This document shows, one piece after another, positions 1 to 6,170 of a DNA stretch of 6,170 nucleotides. Position 1 is the first letter of the stretch; each line of letters begins with the position of its first letter. The stretch is from Methylocystaceae bacterium (GTDB lineage Bacteria > Pseudomonadota > Alphaproteobacteria > Rhizobiales > Beijerinckiaceae): the NCBI GenBank assembly GCA_003152255.1, contig PLZT01000540.1, positions 1,019-7,188 on the forward strand. Direction: 5' to 3'. Made by a program: the position numbers and the translations under genes. Under the pieces are notes generated by a model. The model was not told where the DNA came from and searched no databases. It was given only the letters and a program-made list of their open reading frames with translations.

Positions 1-161
1 AAGGCTTCGTAGTTCTTCTTGCCGATGGTCAGATTGGCGACCATGGAAACAAGCGCCGCGCCGACCGCGCCCATGATGGCCGCGGCGCCGCCGCCGCCGG
101 GCGTCGGCTGTTCGCTGGCGAGTTCGTCGAGAAATTTGGCGATTGTGTTGTTCTTGGTCAT
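1..161 (-). CDS. fchA: Methenyltetrahydrofolate cyclohydrolase, N-terminal part (cut by window edge)
   Basis: Cytoplasmic enzyme interconverting 10-formyl-H4F and 5,10-methenyl-H4F, the step between FtfL and MtdA. Only the first 53 codons are present, about a quarter of the roughly 208 residues usual for the methylotroph enzyme; the rest lies left of base 1. The fragment starts [16 protein letters not shown] and carries the conserved glycine-rich stretch [10 protein letters not shown] at residues 19-28, then a helical segment [19 protein letters not shown] at about 31-49. This is the N-terminal pattern of the cyclodeaminase/cyclohydrolase (FTCD C-terminal-like) family and closely resembles Methylorubrum Fch as I recall it. 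The ATG at 161 is supported by an AAGGA at 175-171, nine bases upstream. The gap to the mtdA stop is only 20 bp, so the two genes are almost certainly cotranscribed. The family call is firm; the choice of Fch over other family members rests partly on the neighbours. Confidence 0.93.
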   Translation of the reverse strand, partial: MTKNNTIAKFLDELASEQPTPGGGGAAAIMGAVGAALVSMVANLTIGKKNYEA

Positions 162-181
162 GGGTCGCGGTCCTTCTTGGC

Positions 182-1042
182 TCAGGCGAGCGCCTTGGCT
201 TGCGCGTAAATGTTTTCGCAGTCGAACACTTGATCGGCGGCGTCGAACAGCTTGCCGACGCATTCGCGATGCAGCTTGAGTTTCAACCCGCCGAGCCCCA
301 GCGCGCCGATCACGATCTTGCCGTGACGCTCCTTGGCCTTGTCGGTCGCCTCGACGCCGCCGAGCCCTAGCGGCGGCTGCGCGTTGCAGTCGGCGAGGAG
401 TTCGAGCGTCGCGTCGTCCCGCCAGTCTTTCTCGTCGAGCAGGGGCACGCCGATGGCGCCGGCCGCGAAGACGATTTGCGCGCCCTTGATCGCCTGGGCG
501 CGCGCCGCGTTGTCGAAAGCCTCGATCGCCGTCGGCAGGAATCCGAAGCGCTCCTCGATCGCCGCGGCGGAAGCTTTCGCGCGCGAGAGCTGGCGCGAGG
601 TGATGGCGACTTCGGCGGCCTCGATATGCAGCATGGCGGCGGCGCGCATGCCGACCGGGCCGGTGCCGGCCAGCACGACCGCCTTCTTGCCGGCCAGCGG
701 CTTCGCCTTGGCGAGCAGGGCCACGCCGGCGGCGGCGGTGGTGTTGGAGCCATTGCTGTCCAGCATCACGGACACGCGGAAATTGGAGAAGAAGCGCTTC
801 TTCACCGCTTTGAACAGAGTCTCGCCGGCCGTCATATCGCCGCCGCCGACGAAGATCGCGGTGTATTGTTTTTCCTTCGGGCCGCGCGTGTAAATGGTTC
901 CGTCGACCAGCGCCCCGACGTTTTGCGGCGTGACGCCGCCGTAACCGATGATGTGGTCGGCGCCACCGTCGTAACCGACGACCGTGTCGAAAACGCTCGG
1001 GACGGGATCGGTGTCCAGCAGGAACAGGAGTTTCTTGGTCAT
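182..1042 (-). CDS. mtdA: NADP-dependent methylene-H4F / methylene-H4MPT dehydrogenase
   Basis: Soluble dehydrogenase interconverting methylene- and methenyl-tetrahydrofolate with NADP(H); the methylotroph MtdA also accepts the methanopterin forms. In assimilation it makes the methylene-H4F used to form serine. The product has 286 residues against 288 in the Methylorubrum enzyme. The N-terminal catalytic region holds [13 protein letters not shown] (18-30), VDGTIYTRG (46-54), a [10 protein letters not shown] segment (61-70) and [14 protein letters not shown] (93-106). A Rossmann domain follows, with [12 protein letters not shown] (122-133; GTGPVG loop 126-131), an Arg at 150 after the second strand that could contact the NADP phosphate (inference), and [11 protein letters not shown] (219-229). 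The ATG at 1042 is preceded only by a weak purine stretch (CGAGA), not a strong Shine-Dalgarno. The 98-bp spacer from hprA contains a 5-bp GC inverted repeat with a CUUCGG-containing loop (1076-1095). Translation may depend partly on the upstream genes (inference). Confidence 0.97.
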   Translation of the reverse strand: MTKKLLFLLDTDPVPSVFDTVVGYDGGADHIIGYGGVTPQNVGALVDGTIYTRGPKEKQYTAIFVGGGDMTAGETLFKAVKKRFFSNFRVSVMLDSNGSNTTAAAGVALLAKAKPLAGKKAVVLAGTGPVGMRAAAMLHIEAAEVAITSRQLSRAKASAAAIEERFGFLPTAIEAFDNAARAQAIKGAQIVFAAGAIGVPLLDEKDWRDDATLELLADCNAQPPLGLGGVEATDKAKERHGKIVIGALGLGGLKLKLHRECVGKLFDAADQVFDCENIYAQAKALA

Positions 1043-1140
1043 TGTCGTCTCGTTCTGTTGGCGGCGGTTCGTTTGGGGCGCTCCGAAGCCCGCCCGCGGC
1101 GATCCATTTTCGCGCGGTGGGTGCAGCGACGGCTCTCGCC

Positions 1141-2082
1141 TCAGGCGGTCACGATGTTGCGCGGCGCGCCGGCGACGAAGGCGTCGATATTGTCGATCAA
1201 TTGATCGGCCAGCACCTGCATCGCCTCCTTGCTGGCCCAGGCGACATGGGGCGTGACGATCAGATTGGGGATGGTGGGGTCGAGCAGCACATTGCCGTTC
1301 TTTGGCGGCTCGACGGTCAGCACGTCCATGCCGGCGCCGGCGATGACGCCCTTGCGCAAGGCGTCGGCCAGCGCCGCCTCGTCAATGATGCCGCCGCGCG
1401 CGGTGTTGATGATGCAGGCGGTCTTCTTCATCGACGCGAGTTCTTTCGTCGAAATCATGCTTTTCGTTTGCGGCGTCAACGGCAGGTTCAGCGTGACGAT
1501 GTCGGACTCGCGCAGGATCGTCGCGATGTCGACCTTGTTCGGCACGTCCGTCACGTCGTTGATCAGCACCTTCATGCCGAACGCGACCGCGCGCCGCTCG
1601 ATCTCCTTGCCGAGCGCGCCATAACCAATGATGCCGAGCGTCGAACCGGCGATGTCGTAGATCGGGTAATCGAAATAGCAGAATTGGCTATTGTAGCCCC
1701 AGCGTCCGTGGAACACCGAATTATGATAGTTCACGAGATTGCGGCGCAGCGCGAACAGCAGCGCGAAGACATGCTCGGGCAGCGTGTTGAAGGCGTAGTT
1801 GCGGATGTTGGAAACCGTGATCCCATGCGCGGTCGTGTAGGCTTTGTCGATCACGTCGGTGCCGGTCGCGGCGACGGCGATCAGCTTCAGCTCCGGAAGC
1901 TGCTTCAAGACATCTTCGCGCAGCGGGACCTTGTTGGTGATGCAGATGTCGGCGCCCTTGAGGCGTAGGGCGACCTCGGACGGCGCGGTCTGCGCATATT
2001 CCGTATATTCGTGCGGGAAATTGGGCTTGCGCAAATTGGCGTCGAGCGTCTCGCGGTCGAGAAAAACGATTTTGTGCGACAT
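1141..2082 (-). CDS. hprA: Hydroxypyruvate reductase (glycerate dehydrogenase)
   Basis: Cytoplasmic NAD(P)H-dependent reductase converting hydroxypyruvate to D-glycerate, the step after SgaA in the serine cycle. The product has 313 residues, against about 314 in Methylorubrum HprA. It shows the D-2-hydroxyacid dehydrogenase layout: a substrate-binding start ([10 protein letters not shown]), [10 protein letters not shown] (71-80), [11 protein letters not shown] (95-105), then the nucleotide-binding motif GYGALG at 153-158 with Asp176 after the second strand. The catalytic set is visible as Arg229 (NTARGG), Glu258 (VEPP) and His279 (TPHVAW). An in-frame ATG at 2100 would add six residues. The ATG at 2082 is preferred because GAGGGA (2096-2091) lies eight bases upstream of it, no such site precedes 2100, and the family starts here. 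The stop codon is the loop of a small 4-bp palindrome (CGCC-TGA-GGCG, 1147-1137). Context separates it from other 2-hydroxyacid dehydrogenases. Confidence 0.96.
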   Translation of the reverse strand: MSHKIVFLDRETLDANLRKPNFPHEYTEYAQTAPSEVALRLKGADICITNKVPLREDVLKQLPELKLIAVAATGTDVIDKAYTTAHGITVSNIRNYAFNTLPEHVFALLFALRRNLVNYHNSVFHGRWGYNSQFCYFDYPIYDIAGSTLGIIGYGALGKEIERRAVAFGMKVLINDVTDVPNKVDIATILRESDIVTLNLPLTPQTKSMISTKELASMKKTACIINTARGGIIDEAALADALRKGVIAGAGMDVLTVEPPKNGNVLLDPTIPNLIVTPHVAWASKEAMQVLADQLIDNIDAFVAGAPRNIVTA

Positions 2083-2096
2083 TCCCCTGATCCCTC
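2083..2096 (-). promoter_or_regulatory. hprA ribosome-binding site deciding the start
   Basis: GAGGGA at 2096-2091 on the minus strand is followed by an 8-base spacer, including a further AGGGGA run, to the ATG at 2082. The in-frame ATG at 2100 lies upstream of this site and has no comparable purine run before it. This fixes the HprA start at MSHKIVF. Confidence 0.75.
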
Positions 2097-2139
2097 GCAT
2101 GATGTGCAGATGGCGCGTTGTCGCGCTCGTTGAGTTTGG

Positions 2140-2167
2140 CGCCCGGCGCGGCCACGCGCGCCGGGCG
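2140..2167 (-). other. 11-bp GC hairpin between sgaA and hprA
   Basis: On either strand, CGCCCGGCGCG (11 nt) is followed by a 6-nt loop and its exact complement: arms 2140-2150 and 2157-2167, loop 2151-2156. In the operon RNA it begins 10 bases after the sgaA stop (TAA, 2180-2178). The bases after it read CCAAACTCAACG, so there is no U-tract and it is not a standard intrinsic terminator. A role in protecting the 3' end of an upstream segment, RNA processing or partial attenuation is inferred. The repeat itself is seen directly. Confidence 0.75.
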
Positions 2168-2177
2168 GTTAACTGTC

Positions 2178-3371
2178 TTAGGCCTTGAGCAGCGGATTGG
2201 CGCGATAGACGGCCTGAGCGGCGGCGACGCCGGAGCCGGGCTGGATCTTGACGCCGTTGTCCAGCAACGCCATTTCCGCGCCGGCGATGGCGCCGAGCAG
2301 CATCAGCTCGTTGAGGTCGCCGAGATGGCCGATGCGGAACACCTTGCCCGCGACCTCGGAGAGGCCGGCGCCGAGCGCGAGGTTGTAGCGGTTATAGGCG
2401 GTCGAAATCACTTTCGCCGCGTCAAAACCTTCCGGCACGACGATCGCGGTGACCGTGTCGGAATTCCACTTCGGCTCCTTGGCGCAGGTCGTGAGACCCC
2501 AGGCCGCGACCGCGGCGCGCACGCCGGTGGCGAGATGGGTGTGGCGCTTGTAGACCTGGTCGAGACCCTCTTCGAACAGGATCGCGAGCGCTTCCTTGAG
2601 GCCATGCAGCAGCGGGATCGACGGCGTGTAGGGGAAGTAGCCCTGCGCGTTGTTCTTGATCATGTCCTGGAATTCGAAGTAGGCGCGGCGCGACTTGTTG
2701 TGCTTGCCGGCTTCGATCGCCTTCTCGCTCGCCGCCATCAGCAGCAGGCCGGCGGGCAGCATGAAGCCCTTCTGCGAGCCCGACACGATCACGTCGACGC
2801 CCCACTTGTCCATGTGGAACGGCAGCGAGGCGACCGAGGACACGCCGTCGACGAACAGCAGCGCCGGATGCTTCGCCGCGTCGATCGCCTTGCGCACGGC
2901 GCCAATGTCCGAGGTCACGCCCGTCGCGGTCTCGTTATGCGTGGCGAGAACGGCCTTGATCTCATGGTTCTTGTCGGCCCTCAGCGTCTCCTCGATCAGC
3001 TCCGGATCGTTGCCGGTGCCCCAGGGACGCTCCTGCTTGACGACATCGAGGCCCAGGCGGTTGCAGAGGTCGATCCACAGATGTGAGAACTGGCCGAAAC
3101 GCTGGGCGAGAACCTTGTCGCCGGGCGACAGCGTGTTGGTGATCGCCGCTTCCCAGCCGCCGGTGCCGGACGCCGGGAAAATGAAGGCGTGGCCCTTCTC
3201 GGTCTCGAACACCTTCTTCAACTGCGGGAACAGCGGCTTGACGAGATCGGGGAAGGTCGGCGAACGGTGATCCTCGGACGCGACCTGCATGGCGCGCTGC
3301 ACGCGGTCGGGCAAATTGGTCGGACCCGGCACGAACAGAAAATTGCGGCCGGGAATTCTGGAATTCGACAT
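2178..3371 (-). CDS. sgaA: Serine-glyoxylate aminotransferase
   Basis: PLP-dependent class V aminotransferase moving the amino group of serine to glyoxylate, giving hydroxypyruvate for HprA and glycine for the next serine hydroxymethyltransferase turn. The product has 397 residues, close to the 402 of Methylorubrum Sga. Visible landmarks are NFLFVPGPTNLPDRV near the N-terminus (10-24), the cofactor-binding PASGTGGWE (66-74), RFGQFSHLW (91-99), VDGVSS with Asp175 expected to contact the PLP ring nitrogen, SGSQKG with Lys201 as the Schiff-base lysine, GYFPYTPSIPLLHGL (244-258), and FRIGHLGDLNE (345-355), whose Arg346 should hold the substrate carboxylate. The ATG at 3371 has a strong AAGGGAG (3384-3378) six bases upstream. 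The gene sits 109 bp after ftfL and 95 bp before hprA. Nothing is truncated. Alanine-glyoxylate specificity is possible by family alone, but gene order makes the serine role much more likely. Confidence 0.97.
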   Translation of the reverse strand: MSNSRIPGRNFLFVPGPTNLPDRVQRAMQVASEDHRSPTFPDLVKPLFPQLKKVFETEKGHAFIFPASGTGGWEAAITNTLSPGDKVLAQRFGQFSHLWIDLCNRLGLDVVKQERPWGTGNDPELIEETLRADKNHEIKAVLATHNETATGVTSDIGAVRKAIDAAKHPALLFVDGVSSVASLPFHMDKWGVDVIVSGSQKGFMLPAGLLLMAASEKAIEAGKHNKSRRAYFEFQDMIKNNAQGYFPYTPSIPLLHGLKEALAILFEEGLDQVYKRHTHLATGVRAAVAAWGLTTCAKEPKWNSDTVTAIVVPEGFDAAKVISTAYNRYNLALGAGLSEVAGKVFRIGHLGDLNELMLLGAIAGAEMALLDNGVKIQPGSGVAAAQAVYRANPLLKA

Positions 3372-3460
3372 ATTTGGCTCCCTTCGAGCGCTGGTGTTGG
3401 TTGTATTTACGGGAACGCCGGAAGCGCTAGGCGCGCGCGTCGCGGCGAAATTTTTGGCCG

Positions 3461-3475
3461 GCGGCGGACCGCCGC
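3461..3475 (-). other. GC palindrome directly after ftfL stop
   Basis: A perfect 7+1+7 palindrome (GCGGCGG-T-CCGCCGC on the minus strand) begins five bases after the ftfL stop codon (TGA, 3483-3481). As RNA it can fold as a 6-bp stem with a 3-base loop or a 5-bp stem with a 5-base loop. It is followed by GGCC and then AAAAATTT, an A-run rather than a U-run, so intrinsic termination is unlikely. Its place resembles the hairpin after sgaA, which suggests a shared role in message stability or processing (inference). Confidence 0.55.
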
Positions 3476-3480
3476 GCCAA

Positions 3481-5217
3481 TCAGAATAGGCCGGAGATGC
3501 GGCCGTCGGCCCCGACCTCGATGTTGTTGGCCGCCGGAACCTTCGGCAGACCAGGCATCGTCATGATGTCGCCGCAGACGACGACGACGAATTCCGCGCC
3601 CGCCGACAGACGCACTTCGCGGATCGGAATGGTGAAGCCCGAGGGCGCGCCCTTGGCGTTGGCGTCGGTCGAGAAGCTGTATTGCGTCTTCGCGATGCAG
3701 ACCGGGAAATGGCCGAAGCCTTCCTTCTCGAGTTCGGCGAAGCGCGACTTGACGCTGGCGTCGAACGAGATGTCGGCGGCGCCGTAAAGCTCCTTGGCGA
3801 TCATGCGCGCCTTCTCAACCAGCGGCAGATCGTCGGCGTAGAGCGGCTTGAAGTTCGACGGCTGCGTCTCGATCGTGTTCACCACGGCGCGCGCGAGATC
3901 GGCCGCGCCGGCCCCGCCCGAACCCCAATTGTCGGCGACGACGCATTGGGCGCCCTCGGCCTTGCACAGCTTCTCCAGCAGCTCCATCTCCGCCTGCGTG
4001 TCGGTCGAGAATTTATTGACCGTCACCAGCACGGGCACGCCGAATTTGCGCACATTGGCGATATGGCGCTTGAGATTGGCGAAGCCCTTTTCGAGCGCCG
4101 CGACATTCTCGGTCTTCAACTCATCCTTGGCGACGCCGCCGTGCATTTTTAGCGCGCGAATGGTCGCCACTATGACCGTCAGATCGGGCTTCAGCCCGGC
4201 CTTGCGGCATTTGATGTCGAAGAATTTCTCGGCGCCGAGGTCCGCGCCAAAGCCCGCTTCCGTCACGACGTAATCGGCGAGCTTCAACCCGGATTTCGTC
4301 GCGATCACCGAATTGCAGCCATGCGCGATATTGGCGAAGGGGCCGCCGTGGATGATCGCCGGATTATTCTCCAGCGTCTGCACGAGATTGGGCGCGATGG
4401 CGTCCTTCAGCAGCGCGGCCATCGAGCCCGCCGCCTTCACTTCGCTGGAGCGGATGTTCTTCTTTTCCCGCGTCTGTCCCACGACGATATTGCCGAGCCG
4501 CTTCTGCAGATCGGCGAAGTCCGACGCGAGACAGAAGATCGCCATCACTTCCGACGCGACGGTGATGTCAAAGCCATCCTCGCGCGAAAAACCGTTGGAG
4601 ACGCCGCCGAGCGAGGAGACGATCGAGCGCAGCGCGCGGTCGTTCATGTCGACGACGCGGCGCCAACTGATGCGGCGCGTGTCGAGCGCGAGCGAGTTGC
4701 CCCAATAGACGTGATTGTCGATCAGCGCGGCGAGCAGGTTGTTGGCGGCGCCGATGGCGTGGAAGTCGCCGGTGAAATGGAGGTTGATGTCCTCCATCGG
4801 CACGACCTGGGCGTAGCCGCCGCCGGCCGCGCCGCCCTTGACGCCGAAACATGGGCCGAGACTCGGCTCGCGCAGGCAGCACAGCGCCTTCTTGCCGATG
4901 TGGTTAAGGCCGTCGGTCAGGCCGACGGTGGTCGTGGTCTTGCCCTCGCCGGCGGGCGTCGGCGTGATCGCGGTGACCAGAATGAGCTTGCCGTCGGGCC
5001 GCGCGCTCAGCGATTCAATATATTCGAGCGCGATCTTGCCCTTGTAGTGGCCATAGGGCTGCACATGTTCGGCGGGAATGCCCAGCTTGTCGCGCGCCAC
5101 GTCGAGGATCGGGCGCATCTTCGCGGCCTGGGAGATTTCAATATCGGACTTTGGCGAAAGATGCTGATTATCTTTCCCGCTCGCGCTTGGCGCCGGGGTC
5201 GACGATGGCGTCGTCAT
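3481..5217 (-). CDS. ftfL: Formate-tetrahydrofolate ligase
   Basis: ATP-dependent ligase making 10-formyl-H4F from formate and H4F, the entry of formate carbon into the assimilatory H4F branch. With FchA and MtdA encoded downstream, the whole formate-to-methylene-H4F route is in one cluster. Motifs (numbered from the 5217 start) are the ATP-binding [11 protein letters not shown] (85-95), [10 protein letters not shown] (116-125) running into the family signature [11 protein letters not shown] (125-135), HFTGDFHAI (147-155), [14 protein letters not shown] (213-226), [14 protein letters not shown] (290-303), the second signature [12 protein letters not shown] (350-361), and KTQYSFS (510-516). 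The product has 578 residues, about 20 more than the roughly 557 usual, because of a Ser/Pro-rich N-terminal extension. A GTG at 5229 is in frame but lies on the ribosome-binding AAGGGAG itself (5235-5229), so the ATG at 5217 is preferred. It is the first gene of the visible cluster. Confidence 0.97.
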   Translation of the reverse strand: MTTPSSTPAPSASGKDNQHLSPKSDIEISQAAKMRPILDVARDKLGIPAEHVQPYGHYKGKIALEYIESLSARPDGKLILVTAITPTPAGEGKTTTTVGLTDGLNHIGKKALCCLREPSLGPCFGVKGGAAGGGYAQVVPMEDINLHFTGDFHAIGAANNLLAALIDNHVYWGNSLALDTRRISWRRVVDMNDRALRSIVSSLGGVSNGFSREDGFDITVASEVMAIFCLASDFADLQKRLGNIVVGQTREKKNIRSSEVKAAGSMAALLKDAIAPNLVQTLENNPAIIHGGPFANIAHGCNSVIATKSGLKLADYVVTEAGFGADLGAEKFFDIKCRKAGLKPDLTVIVATIRALKMHGGVAKDELKTENVAALEKGFANLKRHIANVRKFGVPVLVTVNKFSTDTQAEMELLEKLCKAEGAQCVVADNWGSGGAGAADLARAVVNTIETQPSNFKPLYADDLPLVEKARMIAKELYGAADISFDASVKSRFAELEKEGFGHFPVCIAKTQYSFSTDANAKGAPSGFTIPIREVRLSAGAEFVVVVCGDIMTMPGLPKVPAANNIEVGADGRISGLF

Positions 5218-5239
5218 TGTCGCTTCCACTCCCTTCGAG
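5218..5239 (-). promoter_or_regulatory. ftfL ribosome-binding region
   Basis: On the minus strand CTCGAAGGGAG occupies 5239-5229, ending 11 bases before the ATG at 5217; a second purine block, GGAAG, sits at 5227-5223, five bases from the ATG. The alternative GTG at 5229 would begin on the last G of the first block, so it could not use it as a Shine-Dalgarno. The same 11 bases occur in front of sgaA (3388-3378). The block is also complementary to an upstream segment (see the entry at 5293-5307). Confidence 0.7.
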
Positions 5240-5292
5240 GCCCGCGTCGCGCGGCGCCTTCAATCAATTATTTCGCCGCTTCCTCAAACCGC

Positions 5293-5307
5293 GCTCGAAG
5301 GGCGAGC
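5293..5307 (-). promoter_or_regulatory. Possible anti-Shine-Dalgarno hairpin in ftfL leader
   Basis: On the minus strand the segment reads GCTCG-CCCTT-CGAGC: a 5-bp stem with CCCTT as the loop. The nine bases CCCTTCGAG (5302-5294) are the exact complement of CTCGAAGGG (5239-5231) covering the ftfL ribosome-binding region, 54 bases downstream. The leader could therefore form either the local hairpin or a 9-bp pairing that hides the ribosome-binding site. This matters only if transcription starts upstream of about 5307, which the sequence does not show. Confidence 0.3.
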
Positions 5308-5414
5308 AGACGCACGACGCGCTTAAAGACGCATGACGCGCAGGCTCCCGCCCCCCAACGGCAGCCGGGCCGAAGTGACGCAAACCCGTCATCGGCCTTT
5401 TCGACGACCCTAGA

Positions 5415-5420
5415 ATCATA
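5415..5420 (-). promoter_or_regulatory. Weak -10-like hexamer upstream of ftfL
   Basis: TATGAT on the minus strand (5420-5415) matches the sigma-70 -10 consensus at five of six positions and stands in an A+T patch about 200 bp before the ftfL start. No good -35 hexamer lies 16-18 bases upstream; only a CTGTC-like stretch is there. If used, the leader would include the possible anti-Shine-Dalgarno hairpin at 5307-5293. This is a candidate only. Confidence 0.15.
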
Positions 5421-5528
5421 TCCGCCGATCATCAAGCGACAGGACCGCGCAGCGGCGTTTTGGCCCACTCAACCCGGACCTACCCGCCCCGCGCGCCCCT
5501 CACGCAACCCGGCGACGCAGCCCCTATG

Positions 5529-5579
5529 CCGATAAAGGAATTTGCTCGTCAAGCGAAATTATCGGTTAAACGAGGCGAT
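5529..5579. promoter_or_regulatory. Overlapping dyads, possible regulator site upstream of ftfL
   Basis: Two short dyads overlap. CCGATAA (5529-5535) is repeated inverted as TTATCGG (5559-5565) across 23 bases, and ATCG (5561-5564) is mirrored by CGAT (5576-5579) across 11 bases. The patch is less GC-rich than its surroundings and lies about 310-360 bp upstream of the ftfL start. Spaced short dyads of this sort suit LysR-type regulators, and QscR, a LysR-type protein, controls serine-cycle genes in Methylorubrum. The link to QscR here is inference; short dyads arise by chance. Confidence 0.2.
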
Positions 5580-6170
5580 TGCGGCCGGCGGCGAGCGCCG
5601 TTTCGAGAGGCGGCCCGTTCGCGCGACAAGCCGAAGCCGCGCCGGCGCAATAAGAAAGCATGGGTGTGTGCGCCTGCCCTCTGACCACCTGAATGGGTAG
5701 TTCTTGGCGCCGCCCATTGAGCGGCCGGGCTGCAAGGAATCTCCCACGAAATCCGGGCGTCCCCCGTCTTATCGCGAAACCGGAACGGCAGGCGCCGCCG
5801 CGCGGCGGCTTGGGCCAGCGGGGCGGTTGCGCCTGAATTTTCCCTGTCCGCGGAGAGAGGCGCGAGTTTCGCTTGGCGCGCGGCGCTTTTGGGGAAGAAA
5901 AAATTTGTCGCGGCCTGTCGCGGGGCTCGAGGGTTCGCGGGTGCGTGTCTATTGAGCGAATGTTCGGGCAATATCTGTAACATGGCCATTGTGCGGCGAT
6001 CCAATTGGCTAATATCTAGAGCGCGGCATTGCCTATTTTAAGTACATTTACGTAGTTGAAAACCCGAAAGGGCGACCAATGATAATGTGCTATAGTTTGA
6101 GATGGCCAGACGCAGGGCGAAGCGTGGAGTGTGCAATGTAAGCGAACGCGACGGCTATTAGCAGTAACGT

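Larger units (their letters stand above)
5240..6170. other. Long region without a recognisable gene, upstream of ftfL
   Basis: About 930 bp precede the first gene. Several open frames cross it on both strands, the longest about 150 codons on the minus strand (6004-5549). Their products are Arg/Ala/Pro-rich, lack any family motif and have no clear ribosome-binding site, as expected of chance frames in GC-rich DNA. From about 5955 to the right edge the sequence becomes visibly richer in A+T, with short palindromes (TACGTA near 6050; CCC-GAAA-GGG at 6063-6072). I recognise no tRNA, repeat array or mobile element in it. It probably contains the operon promoter and, at its right part, either the regulatory region of a gene beyond the window or unrecognised non-coding DNA. 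Confidence 0.55.

Noticed and set aside
151..1042. Identical first 11 bases of mtdA and fchA (ATGACCAAGAA)
   Set aside because: Both encode an ordinary MTK start; too short and too common a pattern to argue for duplication or shared control.
476..1204. 242-codon open frame on the plus strand opposite mtdA
   Set aside because: Shadow of mtdA, Arg/Gly/Ala/Asp-rich, no motif.
1042..1968. 308-codon open frame on the plus strand opposite hprA
   Set aside because: Shadow of hprA caused by high G+C codon use; the product is rich in Arg, Asp, His and Val with no recognisable domain.
2140..2167. Reading the sgaA-hprA hairpin as an intrinsic terminator
   Set aside because: No U-run follows it in the direction of transcription, and the next gene belongs to the same pathway 95 bp on.
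2118..3086. 322-codon open frame on the plus strand opposite sgaA
   Set aside because: Antisense shadow; sgaA on the minus strand has all catalytic motifs.
4321..5535. 404-codon open frame on the plus strand opposite ftfL
   Set aside because: Antisense shadow of a clear ftfL gene. The Arg/Asp/Val-rich product matches no family and runs past the ftfL start into non-coding DNA.
5460..5684. 74-codon open frame on the plus strand in the upstream region
   Set aside because: Highly basic product with no family resemblance and no clear ribosome-binding site; not supported as a gene.
5915..5950. GGTTCG-containing stretch resembling a tRNA T-arm
   Set aside because: No acceptor stem, anticodon arm or D-arm could be built around it.
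5549..6004. 151-codon open frame on the minus strand upstream of ftfL
   Set aside because: Arg/Ala/Pro-rich product with no motif, no convincing ribosome-binding site, and competing frames on both strands; typical of chance frames in GC-rich DNA.
6056..6086. Possible plus-strand promoter: TTGAAA (6056-6061) and GATAAT (6081-6086)
   Set aside because: The spacing is 19 bp, longer than usual, and the only frame after it in the window is a 20-codon one; no gene is visible to give it meaning.

Overview
The window holds a chromosomal serine-cycle / tetrahydrofolate C1 gene cluster from what is most likely a GC-rich alphaproteobacterial methylotroph. A type II methanotroph of the Methylocystis/Methylosinus kind, or a relative, would fit. 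That placement rests on gene content, gene order, high G+C and close residue-level resemblance to the Methylorubrum extorquens proteins as I remember them. No rRNA or other taxonomic marker is present.

All five genes lie on the minus strand, so transcription runs from right to left. In transcription order they are ftfL (5217-3481), sgaA (3371-2178), hprA (2082-1141), mtdA (1042-182) and the start of fchA (161 to beyond base 1). No gene in between points the other way. The spacers are 109, 95, 98 and 20 bp, which suits one operon with internal RNA structure. The first two spacers each carry a GC-rich perfect inverted repeat directly after the upstream stop codon. Neither repeat is followed by a U-tract.

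The genes form two linked modules. FtfL, FchA and MtdA turn formate into methylene-H4F in the assimilatory direction: ATP-dependent 10-formyl-H4F formation, cyclisation to methenyl-H4F, then NADPH-dependent reduction. Methylene-H4F is the C1 donor that makes serine from glycine. SgaA and HprA then carry serine into the serine cycle: serine plus glyoxylate gives hydroxypyruvate plus glycine, and hydroxypyruvate is reduced to D-glycerate. In related organisms the next genes after fchA are mtkA, mtkB, ppc and mcl, so these are expected to the left of this window.

Upstream of ftfL, from about 5240 to 6170, roughly 930 bp contain no convincing gene. The part near ftfL is GC-rich and holds short inverted repeats, including a possible anti-Shine-Dalgarno hairpin and a dyad around 5529-5579 that could be a regulator site. 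The last 200 bp or so are clearly richer in A+T. I see no tRNA, rRNA, CRISPR array, insertion sequence or phage feature. The coding part is a well-known pathway. The less explained material is in the leader and spacers, and I found no convincing undescribed multi-gene system.
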